From positions 310,001 to 374,000 of the forward strand of contig NZ_JAAIXY010000011.1 of the NCBI RefSeq assembly GCF_010894455.1: 64,000 nt of DNA, in the 5' to 3' direction. Origin of the DNA: Myxococcus eversor (GTDB lineage Bacteria > Myxococcota > Myxococcia > Myxococcales > Myxococcaceae). How positions within the stretch are numbered: position 1 is the stretch's first letter; each line of letters opens with the position of its first letter. Made by a program: the position numbers and the translations under genes. The notes below the pieces were generated by a model. The model was not told where the DNA came from. It did not search any database and was given only the letters and a program-made list of their open reading frames with translations. Shown piece by piece: positions 52,123 through 62,500 of the stretch.

Positions 52123-54051
52123 ATGTCCGAAATGATCACGGTCACCCTCCCCGACGGCAGTCAGAAGCAGGCCGCCCGGGGGACCACCATCGCGGACTTC
52201 GTTCGGGAGAGCATCGGTGCCGGCCTGGCGAAGGCCGCGCTGTTCGCTCGGGTGAACGGCCAGGACATGGATCTGGCCCGGACGCTCGACGAGGACGTGA
52301 AGCTGCAGATCTTCACGCCCAAGAGCCCGGAGTCGCTGGAGCTCATCCGGCACGACGCGGCCCACGTGGTGGCCAGCGCTGTCCAGAAGCTCTTCCCCGG
52401 CACGCAGGTGACCATCGGTCCCGCGACGGAGGAGGGCTTCTACTACGACTTCTTCCGCGAGAAGCCGTTCACGCCCGACGAGCTGGAGAAGATCGAGGCC
52501 GAGGCGAACGCCGAGCTGAAGCGGGACATGGCGTTCGTCCGCACCGAGATCTCCATGGACGACGCCATTCGCCTCTTCGAGGAGAAGGGCGAGAAGTTCA
52601 AGGTGGAGATCGTCAAGGACATCGCCGAGCGCGGCGCCAAGACGCTCACCCTCTACACCCACGGCGACTGGGTGGACTTCTGCCTGGGGCCCCACGCCCC
52701 GAGCACCGGGAAGATCGGCGTCATCAAGATCCTCTCCTCCAGCGGAGCCTACTGGCGCGGTGACCACCGCAACCCGATGCTCCAGCGTATCTACGGCACG
52801 GCCTTCTTCGACAAGAAGCAGTTGCAGGAGTACCTGACGCGCATCGAGGAGTCGAAGAAGCGCGACCACCGCAAGCTGGGCAAGGAGCTGGACCTCTTCC
52901 ACTTCCACCCGTACGCGCCGGGCGCCGCCTTCTGGACCCCGAAGGGCACGACGTTCTACCAGACGCTCTCCGACTGGATGCGCCGGCTCACGGCGAATGA
53001 CGGCTACGTGGAGATCAAGACGCCCCTGATGTTCAACAAGGGCCTCTGGGAGACGAGCGGCCACTGGGGCAAGTACAAGGAGAACATGTTCCTCGTGCTC
53101 GACAGCGAGTCGGGGGAGCATGACTTCTCGCTCAAGCCGATGAACTGCCCGTCGCACCACCTGTTCTACGGCTTCAAGAAGCACAGCTACCGCGACCTGC
53201 CGCTGCGCCTGCACACCCAGGACGTGCTGCACCGCAACGAGGCGGCGGGCTCGCTCGGCGGCCTCACCCGCGTGCGCCAGTTCGCCCAGGACGACGCGCA
53301 CATCTACTGCACCGAGGCGCAGATCACCGACGAGGTGAAGCGCTTCGTGAAGCTGCTGGACCACGTCTACAAGGCGGTGGGCCTGACGTACGCGGTGAAG
53401 CTGTCCACGCGTCCGGAGCAGCGGCTGGGGGATGACTCCCTGTGGGATCGCGCCGAGGCGGGCCTCAAGATGGCGCTCGAGTCGCTGGGCCTGGAGTACG
53501 AGCTGGCCCCGGGCGACGGCGCCTTCTACGGTCCGAAGATCGACTTCGCGGTGTCCGACAGCATCGGTCGCCGCTGGCAGTTGGGCACCATGCAGTTGGA
53601 CTACCTGGCCCCGGAGCGCTTCGACCTGACGTATGTGGGCGAGGACAACGCTCAGCACCGGCCCGTGGTCCTCCACCGCGCCATCTTCGGCTCCTTCGAG
53701 CGCTTCACCGCCATCCTCATCGAGCACTTCGCGGGGGCCTTCCCGGCGTGGCTGGCGCCCATCCAGGCGGTCATCGTGGTGGTGGCGGACCGTCAGGCGG
53801 ACTACGCCCGCAAGGTGCGCGACACGCTGCGGGCCAAGGGCTTCCGGGTGGACTTCGACGACCGCGGCCTGTCGCTCAACGCGAAGATCCGCGAGGCGCA
53901 GCTGCAGAAGATCCCCTTCACCCTGGTGGTGGGGGACAACGAGGTCGCCGCCGAGGGCGTGGCGCCGCGCCGGTACGGGGGCGAGGACCTCAAGAGCATG
54001 AAGCTCACCGACTTCGAGGCGCTGTTGGCCAAGGAGGCGGCCCTGCCGTAG
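52123..54051 (+). CDS. thrS: Threonyl-tRNA synthetase
   Basis: 642-aa class II synthetase with full domain set: TGS domain ([17 protein letters not shown]), the editing (TGS-linked second additional) domain with [17 protein letters not shown], catalytic core with class II motif 2 ([18 protein letters not shown]) and [18 protein letters not shown], and a C-terminal anticodon-binding domain ([17 protein letters not shown] then [14 protein letters not shown]). It charges tRNA-Thr. The length is standard. Read-through from tRNA-Val is limited by the hairpin in its leader. It is followed by its own terminator instead of the usual infC. Confidence 0.98.
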   Translation: MSEMITVTLPDGSQKQAARGTTIADFVRESIGAGLAKAALFARVNGQDMDLARTLDEDVKLQIFTPKSPESLELIRHDAAHVVASAVQKLFPGTQVTIGPATEEGFYYDFFREKPFTPDELEKIEAEANAELKRDMAFVRTEISMDDAIRLFEEKGEKFKVEIVKDIAERGAKTLTLYTHGDWVDFCLGPHAPSTGKIGVIKILSSSGAYWRGDHRNPMLQRIYGTAFFDKKQLQEYLTRIEESKKRDHRKLGKELDLFHFHPYAPGAAFWTPKGTTFYQTLSDWMRRLTANDGYVEIKTPLMFNKGLWETSGHWGKYKENMFLVLDSESGEHDFSLKPMNCPSHHLFYGFKKHSYRDLPLRLHTQDVLHRNEAAGSLGGLTRVRQFAQDDAHIYCTEAQITDEVKRFVKLLDHVYKAVGLTYAVKLSTRPEQRLGDDSLWDRAEAGLKMALESLGLEYELAPGDGAFYGPKIDFAVSDSIGRRWQLGTMQLDYLAPERFDLTYVGEDNAQHRPVVLHRAIFGSFERFTAILIEHFAGAFPAWLAPIQAVIVVVADRQADYARKVRDTLRAKGFRVDFDDRGLSLNAKIREAQLQKIPFTLVVGDNEVAAEGVAPRRYGGEDLKSMKLTDFEALLAKEAALP

Positions 54052-54104
54052 CGGGTTGGACCTGGGTGGCCCGGGCCTCGCGGACAGGTCTTGACTCCCA
54101 GTCA

Positions 54105-54130
54105 TGCCCAAGTATCTTGGGGCACTTTTT
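54105..54130 (+). terminator. thrS terminator
   Basis: TGCCCAAG pairs with CTTGGGGCA (one bulged base) around a 3-nt loop, followed by CTTTTT, starting 53 nt after the thrS stop. It separates thrS from rpmI. Confidence 0.75.
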
Positions 54131-54325
54131 GTAGGAATCGTCGCACGCATCCCGGGAGGGGTAGGGGCGCGGGGACGGTGGGTCGACGGCTTGGCGTGCG
54201 GTCGGCGGTAGCCATTCCAGTTGAAAAGAAATAGTGGTAGAGGCTGCCGGCTCCCGCCGTGGCCTTGAGTGAAAACGCCAGAGGCCGTGACGCTGACGGC
54301 ACGCTGTAAGGAAGGAATCAGGACG

Positions 54326-54532
54326 ATGCCGAAGTTGAAGACCCGCAGTGGCGCGAAGAAGCGCTTCCAGGTGAAGAAGAGCGGCAAGGTCAAGCACGGC
54401 AAGGCCTACGGCAAGCACCTCTTCACTCACGCCAAGACGCCGAAGCAGAAGCGCGGCAACCGCGGCACCAGCCATCTTCGCGACATGGATGCGAAGAAGG
54501 TCATCAAGGAAATGTTCCCCTACGGGGCCTGA
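54326..54532 (+). CDS. rpmI: Ribosomal protein bL35
   Basis: 68-aa bL35, starting MPKLKTRSGAKKRFQVKKSG, with the usual Lys/Arg-rich body and end VIKEMFPYGA. The ATG at 54326 is the conserved start, preceded by AAGGAAGG. Part of the 50S subunit. It is linked to rplT 95 bp downstream, as in most bacteria. The 195-bp leader after the thrS terminator probably contains its promoter and any bL20 autoregulatory site. Confidence 0.97.
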   Translation: MPKLKTRSGAKKRFQVKKSGKVKHGKAYGKHLFTHAKTPKQKRGNRGTSHLRDMDAKKVIKEMFPYGA

Positions 54533-54627
54533 GCCTCGGCTCGGCAACCTCGTGGCCCTTGGCGGAGCGGCGTGAAGCCGGCACCGCGCGGGGGCTGACA
54601 ACCTACGCAGTCCGGAGTGAGTGAAAC

Positions 54628-54975
54628 ATGCGCGTCAAGAAGGGTGTAAAGGCTCGTCGCCGTCGTAACAAGATCCTGAAGCTGGCCAAGGGTTTCCGTG
54701 GCCGCCGGAAGAACTGCTTCCGCCGGGCGAACCAGGCGGTTGAGCGCGCTCTGGACTACGCCAGCCGCGACCGCATGCAGCGCAAGCGGAACTTCCGCAG
54801 CCTGTGGATCGTCCGCATCAACGCGGCGGCTCGCACGGTCGGCCTGTCGTACTCGAAGCTGATCGCCGGGCTGGCGAAGGCGAAGATCAGCCTGGACCGC
54901 AAGGTGCTGTCGGACATGGCCATCGCGGACCCCTCGGGTTTCGCGGCCATCGCCAACATCGCGAAGGCGGCCTGA
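54628..54975 (+). CDS. rplT: Ribosomal protein bL20
   Basis: 115-aa bL20 with the conserved start [20 protein letters not shown] and the C-terminal NIAKAA. It binds 23S rRNA early in 50S assembly and, in other bacteria, represses its own operon. Length and sequence are typical. It follows rpmI and is separated from pheS by a terminator. Confidence 0.97.
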   Translation: MRVKKGVKARRRRNKILKLAKGFRGRRKNCFRRANQAVERALDYASRDRMQRKRNFRSLWIVRINAAARTVGLSYSKLIAGLAKAKISLDRKVLSDMAIADPSGFAAIANIAKAA

Positions 54976-55054
54976 TTCACGCCGGTCCTCTTCGAGGGCC
55001 AGTGACAGAGCGGGTGAGGTGGCCTTCACGGGCCGCCCGCCTGCGTGAGTAAAC

Positions 55055-55085
55055 GGGCTGCCTCTCCAGGGCGGCCCTTTTTTTT
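55055..55085 (+). terminator. Terminator between rplT and pheS
   Basis: GGGCTGCC (55055-55062) pairs with GGCGGCCC (55070-55077), followed directly by eight T. An upstream GGGCCGCCC (55030-55038) is perfectly complementary to 55069-55077, so an alternative, larger stem ending at the same T run can also form. It is a good terminator and possibly an attenuator for pheST. Confidence 0.8.
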
Positions 55086-55135
55086 GCCCCGAAGGGCCGT
55101 GCGCCCAGGGGCCGTGCAACGGAGGCGACAAGGCC

Positions 55136-56185
55136 ATGCGGGACAGGTTGCAGGCGTTGGCGGAGGCCGCTCGGCGGGAGATCGCGGGGGCGTCCGAGTT
55201 GCCCGCGGTGGAAGCGCTTCGGGTCCGTTACCTGGGCAAGAAGGGCGAACTGTCCGGAGTCCTTGGCGGCATGGGCAAGCTGCCCCCCGAGGAGCGACGG
55301 GCGCTGGGTGAGGTGGCCAACACCGTCAAGGCGGAGCTGGAGAAGCTGCTCGCCGAGGCCACGCAGCGCGCCGAGGACGCCGCGATGGAGGCCCAGCTCC
55401 AGGGGCCCGGGCTGGACGTGACGTTGCCTGGACGCGCGGTGGCGCCCGGCAGCCGGCACCCGGTGTCGAGGACGATGGAGGACATCGTCCGGACCTTCTC
55501 CCGGCTCGGCTTCGACGTGGCCGCGGGCCCCGAAATCGAGCTGGACTACTTCAACTTCGAGGCGCTGAACCTCCCGAAGGACCACCCCGCGCGGGACATG
55601 CAGGACACGTTCTACGTGGACGAGCCGTCCCTGGGGCACGCGAAGAAGGCGGACAGCTCCGTGCTGTTGCGCACGCACACGTCGCCGGTGCAGGTGCGGT
55701 ACATGTTGCAGCGCAAGCCGCCCATCCGCGCGGTGATGCCGGGGCGGGTGTACCGCCGCGACTCGGACATCACCCATACGCCGATGTTCCACCAGGTGGA
55801 GGGCCTGCTGGTGGACAAGGACGTGACGTTCGCCGAGCTGAAGGGCTCGCTGGATGCGTTCGTGAAGGCGTTCTTCGGCTCGGACACGCGCACGCGCTTC
55901 CGTCCGTCGTTCTTCCCGTTCACCGAGCCGTCGGCGGAGGTGGACATCTCCTGCACCTCGTGTGGCGGCAAGGGCTGCCGCGTGTGCAAGCAGACGGGCT
56001 GGCTGGAGGTGCTGGGCAGCGGGATGGTGCACCCCAACGTGTTCACCTCGGCGGGGTATGACCCGGGCGAGGTGACGGGCTACGCGTTCGGCATGGGCGT
56101 GGAGCGCATCGCGATGCTGCGCTACCGCATCGACGACCTGCGGATGATGTTCGAGAACGACGCTCGGTTCCTCGAACAGTTCTGA
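55136..56185 (+). CDS. pheS: Phenylalanyl-tRNA synthetase alpha subunit
   Basis: 349-aa catalytic alpha subunit of the (alpha-beta)2 enzyme. It has the N-terminal coiled coil (RYLGKKGELSGVLGGMGKLP) and class II motifs: motif 2 with AVMPGRVYRRDSDITHTPMF and motif 3 with GMGVERIAMLRYRIDDLR. A CTSCGGKGCRVC stretch near residue 280 adds extra cysteines to the FEPSAEV region. Charges tRNA-Phe. It forms an operon with pheT, which begins 103 bp later. Confidence 0.97.
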   Translation: MRDRLQALAEAARREIAGASELPAVEALRVRYLGKKGELSGVLGGMGKLPPEERRALGEVANTVKAELEKLLAEATQRAEDAAMEAQLQGPGLDVTLPGRAVAPGSRHPVSRTMEDIVRTFSRLGFDVAAGPEIELDYFNFEALNLPKDHPARDMQDTFYVDEPSLGHAKKADSSVLLRTHTSPVQVRYMLQRKPPIRAVMPGRVYRRDSDITHTPMFHQVEGLLVDKDVTFAELKGSLDAFVKAFFGSDTRTRFRPSFFPFTEPSAEVDISCTSCGGKGCRVCKQTGWLEVLGSGMVHPNVFTSAGYDPGEVTGYAFGMGVERIAMLRYRIDDLRMMFENDARFLEQF

Positions 56186-56288
56186 GTCCCGTTCTGAGTC
56201 CTTCGAGCGCGGCTGCCCGGAGCCTCCCGCCTGGCGGGGTGGCGCGGCCGCGCTCCTGTCTTCGTCCCGAGAGCAAGAGGGTGGACCT

Positions 56289-58703
56289 GTGAAGATTTCG
56301 GTGAAGTGGCTTGGCGACTACGTGGCGCTGCCGCTGTCAGTGGACGAGCTGGCGCGCAAGTTGACCGCCGCGGGCCTGGAGATCGAAGGCCTGGAGCGTC
56401 CGGGCGAGGGGCTCCGAGGCGTGGTGGTGGCGCAGATCAAGGAGTCCGTGCAGCACCCCAACGCGGACAAGCTCTCCGTCACGAAGATTGACGCCGGGGG
56501 CGACGCGCTGGTGCAGGTGGTGTGCGGCGCGAAGAACTACAAGGTCGGCGACAAGGTTCCGCTGGCCACGGTGGGCACGAAGCTGCCCAACGGGATGGAG
56601 ATCAAACAGGCCGCGCTGCGAGGCGTGGACAGCTCCGGCATGCTCTGCTCCTCGAAGGAGCTGGGGCTGAGCGAGGAGTCGAGCGGCCTGCTCATCCTGT
56701 CGCCCGACTTGAAGCCGGGCACGCCCATCGCCGAGGCGCTGGGGCTGGACGACGTGGTCCTGGAGGTCAACATCACGCCGAACCGTCCGGACGCGCTCAG
56801 TCACCTGGGCGTGGCGCGCGAGGTGAGCGTGGTGACGGGGGCGGCGCTGAAGGTTCCGCAGCCGAAGCTGACGGAGTCGGGGACGCCCGCGTCCCAGAGC
56901 GCCAAGGTCCGTGTGGAGGACTCGGTGCGCTGCCCGCGTTATGCGGCGCGCGTGGTGGAGAACGTCACCATCAAGCCGTCGCCGCAGTGGATGCAGGACC
57001 GGCTGAAGGCCTGTGGTGTGCGGGCCATCAACAACGTGGTGGACATCACCAACTACGTGAACCTCGAGTTCGGGCAGCCGCTGCACGCGTTTGATTTGGA
57101 CAAGCTCGGGGGGCAGGAGATCGTCGTCCGCGCGGCGAAGAAGGGCGAGAAGCTCACCACCCTGGACGGCAAGGAGCGGACGCTGGACCAGGAGGAGCTG
57201 GTCATCTGTGACCGGGACCGGCCGCAGGCGCTCGCGGGCGTCATGGGTGGCGGCGACAGCGAGGTGACGGAGAAGACGACGCGCCTGTTGCTGGAGTCGG
57301 CGAACTTCCTGGGCTCGGGCGTGCGTCGGGCGGCGAAGCGTCATGCGCTGCACACGGAGGCGTCTCACCGCTTCGAGCGTGGGGCGGACCTGGACGCGGT
57401 GGTTCCGGCCATCGAGCGGGCGGCGCAGCTGCTCATCGAACTGGCGGGCGGTACGGTGGCGCCGGGGCTCATCGACATCTATCCGGCCGAGAAGCCGCCG
57501 CGTCAGGTGACGCTGCGCTTCGCGCGGGTGGAGAAGGTGCTGGGCGTCGCGGTGCCCGAGGCGGAGGTGCGGCGCATCCTGGAGGCGCTCGGGTTCCAGA
57601 AGCTGGCGGAGAGCGCGGGGCAGGCGACGTACTCGGTGCCCAGGGCGCGGGTGGACGTGGAGCGCGAGGAGGACCTGCTGGAGGAGGTCGCTCGTGTCTT
57701 CGGCTACGACAACATCCCGGCGAAGCTGCCGCGCGGACTGGCGTCACTGGCGCCGGAGCCGGCGCACTCGGAGGCGGAGCGGAGGCTTCGGCAGGCGATG
57801 TCAGGTGCGGGGCTGGACGAGGTGGTGAACTACTCGTTCGTCGCGCCGAAGAACCTGGAGGTGCTGGGCCTGAAGGAGCAGCCGGTGGCGCTGCTCAACC
57901 CGCTGAGTGTCGAGCAGTCGGTGATGCGCACCAGCTTGATTCCCGGGTTGCTGGAGAACCTGTCGCGCAGTGTCCGTCACCAGGTGGAGTCGGTGTGCCT
58001 CTACGAGACGGGCCGCGCCTACTTCCGTGACGCGGAGGGAGGGCAGGGGACCCGGCCGGCGGCGCGCGAGGTGAATCGCGTGGCGGGCCTGGTGTGGGGC
58101 CTGCGGGGTGGTGGCCGGAGCTGGACGCAGAAGGATGCCCGGGCGGACTTCTACGATGCCAAGGGCGCGGTGGAGGCGGTGCTGGGCGCGCTGCGGGTGG
58201 AGGGCGTCACCTGGTCGCCCGGCGGGCCGTCGGCGTACCACCCGCGTGCCAGCGCGGAGGTGAAGTTGGCGGACGGCACGGTGCTCGGCCATGTGGGTGA
58301 GCTGCACCCGCGCGTGGTGAAGGCGCTGGGGTTGCCCGAGGGCGTGTTCGTGTTCGAGCTGGACACGGAGCCGCTGTACTCGGCGGCTCGGCTGGTGCCC
58401 GAGTATCACTCGCTGCCGAAGTTCCCCGCGGTGCTGCGGGATTTGGCGGTGGTGGTGCCGGTGGAGCTGGCGAACGACTCGGTGCGGAAGGTGATCCTGG
58501 AGGTGGGGCGGCCGCTGGTGGAGGACGCGCTGGTGTTCGACGTGTACACGGGCAAGCCGATTCCCGAGGGGAAGAAGAACCTGGCGTACGCGCTGCGCTA
58601 CCGCTCGGCGGAGCGGACGTTGACCGACGTGGAAGTCACGGAGGCGCACCAGCGCATCATCAGCGAGGTGAACCAGCGCCTGGGTGCCGCGCTGCGTGCC
58701 TGA
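56289..58703 (+). CDS. pheT: Phenylalanyl-tRNA synthetase beta subunit
   Basis: 804-aa beta subunit with GTG start. Domains in order: tRNA-binding EMAP-like domain (VVVAQIKESVQHPNADKLSV), B3/B4 editing domain (NPNRPDALSHLGVAREVS-type segment; here ITPNRPDALSHLGVAREV), B5 domain and core (EDLLEEVARVFGYDNIP), and the C-terminal ferredoxin-fold anticodon-binding domain (LPKFPAVLRDLAVVVPVE; YRSAERTLTDVEVTEAH). Editing of mischarged Tyr resides here. Normal length; second gene of pheST. Confidence 0.97.
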   Translation: MKISVKWLGDYVALPLSVDELARKLTAAGLEIEGLERPGEGLRGVVVAQIKESVQHPNADKLSVTKIDAGGDALVQVVCGAKNYKVGDKVPLATVGTKLPNGMEIKQAALRGVDSSGMLCSSKELGLSEESSGLLILSPDLKPGTPIAEALGLDDVVLEVNITPNRPDALSHLGVAREVSVVTGAALKVPQPKLTESGTPASQSAKVRVEDSVRCPRYAARVVENVTIKPSPQWMQDRLKACGVRAINNVVDITNYVNLEFGQPLHAFDLDKLGGQEIVVRAAKKGEKLTTLDGKERTLDQEELVICDRDRPQALAGVMGGGDSEVTEKTTRLLLESANFLGSGVRRAAKRHALHTEASHRFERGADLDAVVPAIERAAQLLIELAGGTVAPGLIDIYPAEKPPRQVTLRFARVEKVLGVAVPEAEVRRILEALGFQKLAESAGQATYSVPRARVDVEREEDLLEEVARVFGYDNIPAKLPRGLASLAPEPAHSEAERRLRQAMSGAGLDEVVNYSFVAPKNLEVLGLKEQPVALLNPLSVEQSVMRTSLIPGLLENLSRSVRHQVESVCLYETGRAYFRDAEGGQGTRPAAREVNRVAGLVWGLRGGGRSWTQKDARADFYDAKGAVEAVLGALRVEGVTWSPGGPSAYHPRASAEVKLADGTVLGHVGELHPRVVKALGLPEGVFVFELDTEPLYSAARLVPEYHSLPKFPAVLRDLAVVVPVELANDSVRKVILEVGRPLVEDALVFDVYTGKPIPEGKKNLAYALRYRSAERTLTDVEVTEAHQRIISEVNQRLGAALRA

Positions 58704-58802
58704 ATTCCTGAATGAAGTCAGAGGGTTGACTTGCCTTCGGGAAGGCTGCCACAGTATTTGGGCGTTCACCGTGCTGAGGGTGGGGGCATCCCGAGGATTC
58801 GC

Positions 58803-59192
58803 ATGACGAAGGCGGACATCATCGAGGGCGTCTACGAGAAGGTCGGCTTCTCGAAGAAGGAGTCGGCCGAAATCGTGGAGCTCGTGTTCGACACGCTCAA
58901 GGAGACGCTGGAGCGTGGGGACAAGATCAAGGTCTCCGGGTTCGGCAACTTCCAGGTGCGCCAGAAGAAGGCGCGAGTGGGTCGCAACCCGCAGACGGGC
59001 AAGGAGATTGAAATCTCGGCCCGTCGGGTGCTGACCTTCCGGCCGAGCCAGGTGTTGAAGAGCGCCCTCAACGGGGAGGCCCCGCCGGAAGATCACGCGG
59101 AGATCGACGCTCGCGAGGAAGCAGCCGCCGACGCGGCCGAGGCTCGGGGCGAGGACTTCGACGAAGAGGGAATGGAAGATTCAGAAGGGTGA
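58803..59192 (+). CDS. ihfA: Integration host factor alpha-type protein
   Basis: 129-aa HU/IHF-family DNA-bending protein. MTKADIIEGVYEKVGFSKKE and GDKIKVSGFGNFQVRQKKAR followed by GRNPQTGKEIEISARRVLTF match IHF alpha, and its place after pheT is the usual one for ihfA. It has an added acidic C-terminal tail of about 35 residues (EIDAREEAAADAAEARGEDF), absent in the enterobacterial protein (about 99 aa). The ATG at 58803 is the conserved start. It shapes DNA for transcription and recombination. Confidence 0.93.
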   Translation: MTKADIIEGVYEKVGFSKKESAEIVELVFDTLKETLERGDKIKVSGFGNFQVRQKKARVGRNPQTGKEIEISARRVLTFRPSQVLKSALNGEAPPEDHAEIDAREEAAADAAEARGEDFDEEGMEDSEG

Positions 59193-59287
59193 GTTTTCCC
59201 AACGCGGCCTGCTGCTCCTGCTTGACCTGGGCGTTGTGTAGGGGCATAAGGGCGCACCGTTTCACGACGGCGGCAGCAACCGCGGTT

Positions 59288-59366
<79 letters not shown>

Positions 59367-59368
59367 TC

Positions 59369-59421
59369 GAAGGCCCTGGAGTCCCTGGCGAAAGCCTGGG
59401 AGTCCAGGGCCTTCACTTTTT
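59369..59421 (+). terminator. tRNA-Pro terminator
   Basis: A perfect 12-bp stem (GAAGGCCCTGGA with TCCAGGGCCTTC, 59369-59380 and 59403-59414) with an inner CCTGG/CCAGG-type extension is followed by ACTTTTT. Confidence 0.85.
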
Positions 59422-59548
59422 AGGGCCTCTGGCTCCAGCAGGAAACGCGTTCTCTCGCTGAACGCACCCTGGGGCGTTCATGGGTCCATGCCCGCTCCCT
59501 TCGGGGGGCATGGACCTATGTGAGCACTCCTGGCGCGGACGCCGCTCT

Positions 59549-62500
59549 TCAGGACTCCTCTTCCAACTCGGCCATCATCCGGCTCAGTTCCTCGGGGTCG
59601 ACCTGAGACGCGAGCGCGGCCTCGATGTGAGTGGAGAGGTTGGCGATGGTGGGGGTTTCGAAGATCTCTCTCAGCGGCAGTTGCACACCGAAGAGCTCAT
59701 CGACTCGCGAGATGGCTTGTGTGGCCAGCAGTGAGTGGCCGCCCAACTCGAAGAAGCTGTCGTTGCGGCCAACCTGCTCGACGCCCAGTAGCTCCATGAA
59801 GATGGCGCCGAGCTGCGTTTCGATTTCGCCCCGCGGTGGCTCGAAGTCCAATCCCTGCAGCAGGGCCCGGTCCGGAGCGGGCAGAGCGTTGCGGTCGAGC
59901 TTGTCGTTGGAGGTGAGGGGCAGGGCCTTCAGTGCGACGAAGGCGGAGGGCACCATGTACTCGGGCAACCGCTGGAGCAGGTGGGCGCGAAGCGCGGCCG
60001 TGTCCAACTCGTGGCCGTCAGCCAGCACGGCGTAGGCGACGAGGCGGCTGTCACCGGGCACGTCCTCACGCACGAGGGCGACGGCCTCGTGAATGGACGG
60101 GTGCTGAGCGAGCACGGCTTCGACTTCGCCCAACTCAATACGGAAGCCACGCAGCTTCACCTGAGAGTCGGCCCGACCGAGGAAGTCGAGCTCACCCGAG
60201 GCCAGCCACCGGACGCGGTCCCCGGTGCGGTACATGCGCGCGCCGGGCGTGGTGCTGAAGGGATGGGGGACGAAGCGCTCGGCGGTGAGGTCGGCGCGGT
60301 GCAGGTAGCCGCGGGCGAGGCCGGGGCCGCCGACGAAGAGCTCTCCCGGGACGCCGAGGGGCACCGGGTGCAGGGCGGAGTCGAGGACGTACAACTGCAC
60401 GTTGGGCAGTGCGCGACCAATGGTGAGGTGATTGGGATTGACGGGGCCGGGAGTCACCGAGGCGCAGACGGTGACTTCAGTGGGGCCGTAGGCGTTGAGA
60501 AGCAGGCGCCCCTGGCCCCAGCGCCGGGCCAATTCAGCGGGCAGGGCCTCACCGGCGGAGGCGAGCGTGCGCAGCGAGTCCAGGCCTTCGGGCGAAGTCT
60601 GCGCGAGCACCGAGGGCGTGAGGGTGGCGGTGGTGATGGCCTGCTTCTGCAGCAGCGAGTGCAGGGGCAGGCCGGGCATGAGGGCGTCGCGCGGCGCGAG
60701 GCAAAGCTGGGCGCCGCTGAGCAGGGCGGAGAAGCATTCCCATACCGAGGCGTCGAAGCCGAAGGCGGCGAATTGCAGTGCCTTCTGTCCCGGCTCCAGG
60801 CGCAGCGCGCCCGCGGCGGCGAGGGCGGTATTGCACAAGCCCCGGTGCGTCAGCAGCGTGCCCTTGGGCTGGCCGGTGGAGCCGGAGGTGAAGATGACGT
60901 AGGCGAGGTTCTCGCCGCCGCTGACAGAGGCCAGGTTGTCGTCGGGAAGCGAAGCGAGCTGGGCCCAGTCGGAGTCGAGGCAGAAGAGCATCTCACTCTG
61001 GCTGGGGAGTTCGTCCGCGAGGTGCTGCTGGGTGAGGAGCACGGGGACGGCGGCCTGCTGAAGCATGAAGGCCAGACGCTGGGCGGGGTAGCTGGAGTCC
61101 AGCGGGACATAGGCGCCACCGGCCTTGAGGACGCCGAGGATGCCCACCACCATGTCGAGGGAGCGCTCGACGCAAAGGCCGACGAGGGTATCGGGGCCGA
61201 CGCCGAGGGAGCGCAGGTGACGAGCGAGTTGGTTGGCGCGGGAGTTGAGCTGAAGGTAGGTGAGGGAGGAGGACTCGAAGCTGACGGCGGGAGCGTGGGG
61301 CGTGCGCTGCACCTGGGCTTCGAAGAGCTGGTGAGCGGTGGTGTCCGGACGCTCCTGGTGAGTCTGGTTCCAGTCCACCAGCACCTGCTGGCGTTCGGCG
61401 GCCGGCAGCATGGACAACTGGGAGAGGCGTTTGCTGGGAGCGGCCACGGCCGACTCCAGCAGCGTCTTCAGGTGGCCCACCATCCGCTCGATGGTCCGCG
61501 CCTCGAACAGGTCCGTGCTGTACTCGCAAGAAGCCGTGAGGCCTTGCTCGGTCTCATTGAATGACAGCGTGAGGTCGAACTTGGCGGTGCGGTGGTCCAC
61601 CGGCACCAGCTCCAGCGTGAGGCCTGGCAGCTCCAGTTTGGATTGAGGCTGGTTCTGGAGGACGAGCTTGACCTGGAAGAGGGGCGCGTGGCCGAGGCTG
61701 CGCTCGGGGTTGAGTTCGCGCACCAGCTCCTCGAAGGGCACGTCCTGGTGGGCGTAGGCACCCAGAGACGCCTCGCGCACCCGGCCGAGCAGCTCGCGGA
61801 AGGTGGGGTCACCGTCGAGCTTCGTCCGCATGACGAGCTGGTTGATGAAGAAGCCGATGAGGCCTTCGGTCTCCGCATGGGTGCGGTTGGCGATGTCGGT
61901 GCCGACGACGATGTCCGTTTGTCCGGAGTAGCGGGCCAGCAGCACGTCGAAGGCGGCCAGCAGCGTCATGTAGAGCGTGACGCCCTCGCGCTGGCTCATC
62001 GTCTTCATCGCGGTCACGAGCTCCACGGAGAGCCCGAACTGGTAGTTCTCTCCGCGGACGGTGCGGCTCGTCGGGCGCGGCTTGTCGGTGGGCAGTTCGA
62101 GCAACTGCGGGATGCCGTCGAGTTGCTGGCGCCACCAGCCGAGTTGACTCTGGAGCACCTCACCCGCCAGCCACTGGCGCTGCCACGCGGCGTAGTCGGC
62201 GTATTGGATGGCCAGCTCGGGCAGCGGCGAGGGCTGACCCGCGATGAGTGCCCCATAGCCCGTGGCCACCTCGCGCACGAGGATGCTCATGGACCAACCG
62301 TCCGAGATGATGTGGTGCATCGTCAGCAGCAGCACATGTCTGCGCTCGGCCAGTCGCAGCAGCGTGACGCGCATCAGCGGCGCCCGCGCCAACTCGAAGG
62401 GACGCTTTGCCTCTTCGTTGGAAAGTCGCTCTACCTCGGCCTCCAGCTCGGTGGACGGCACACCGGACAGGTCCAGCACAGGCAGAGGCAGCGTCAACTC

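Noticed and set aside
54052-54325. A hidden infC starting at a rare codon
   Set aside because: The spacer is only 274 bp, carries a terminator, and no frame gives an IF3-like sequence; IF3 needs about 500 bp or more.
55002-55052. Phe-rich leader peptide for pheST attenuation
   Set aside because: The short frame beginning GTG at 55002 has no Phe codons, so classic Phe attenuation is not supported; only the hairpins were kept.
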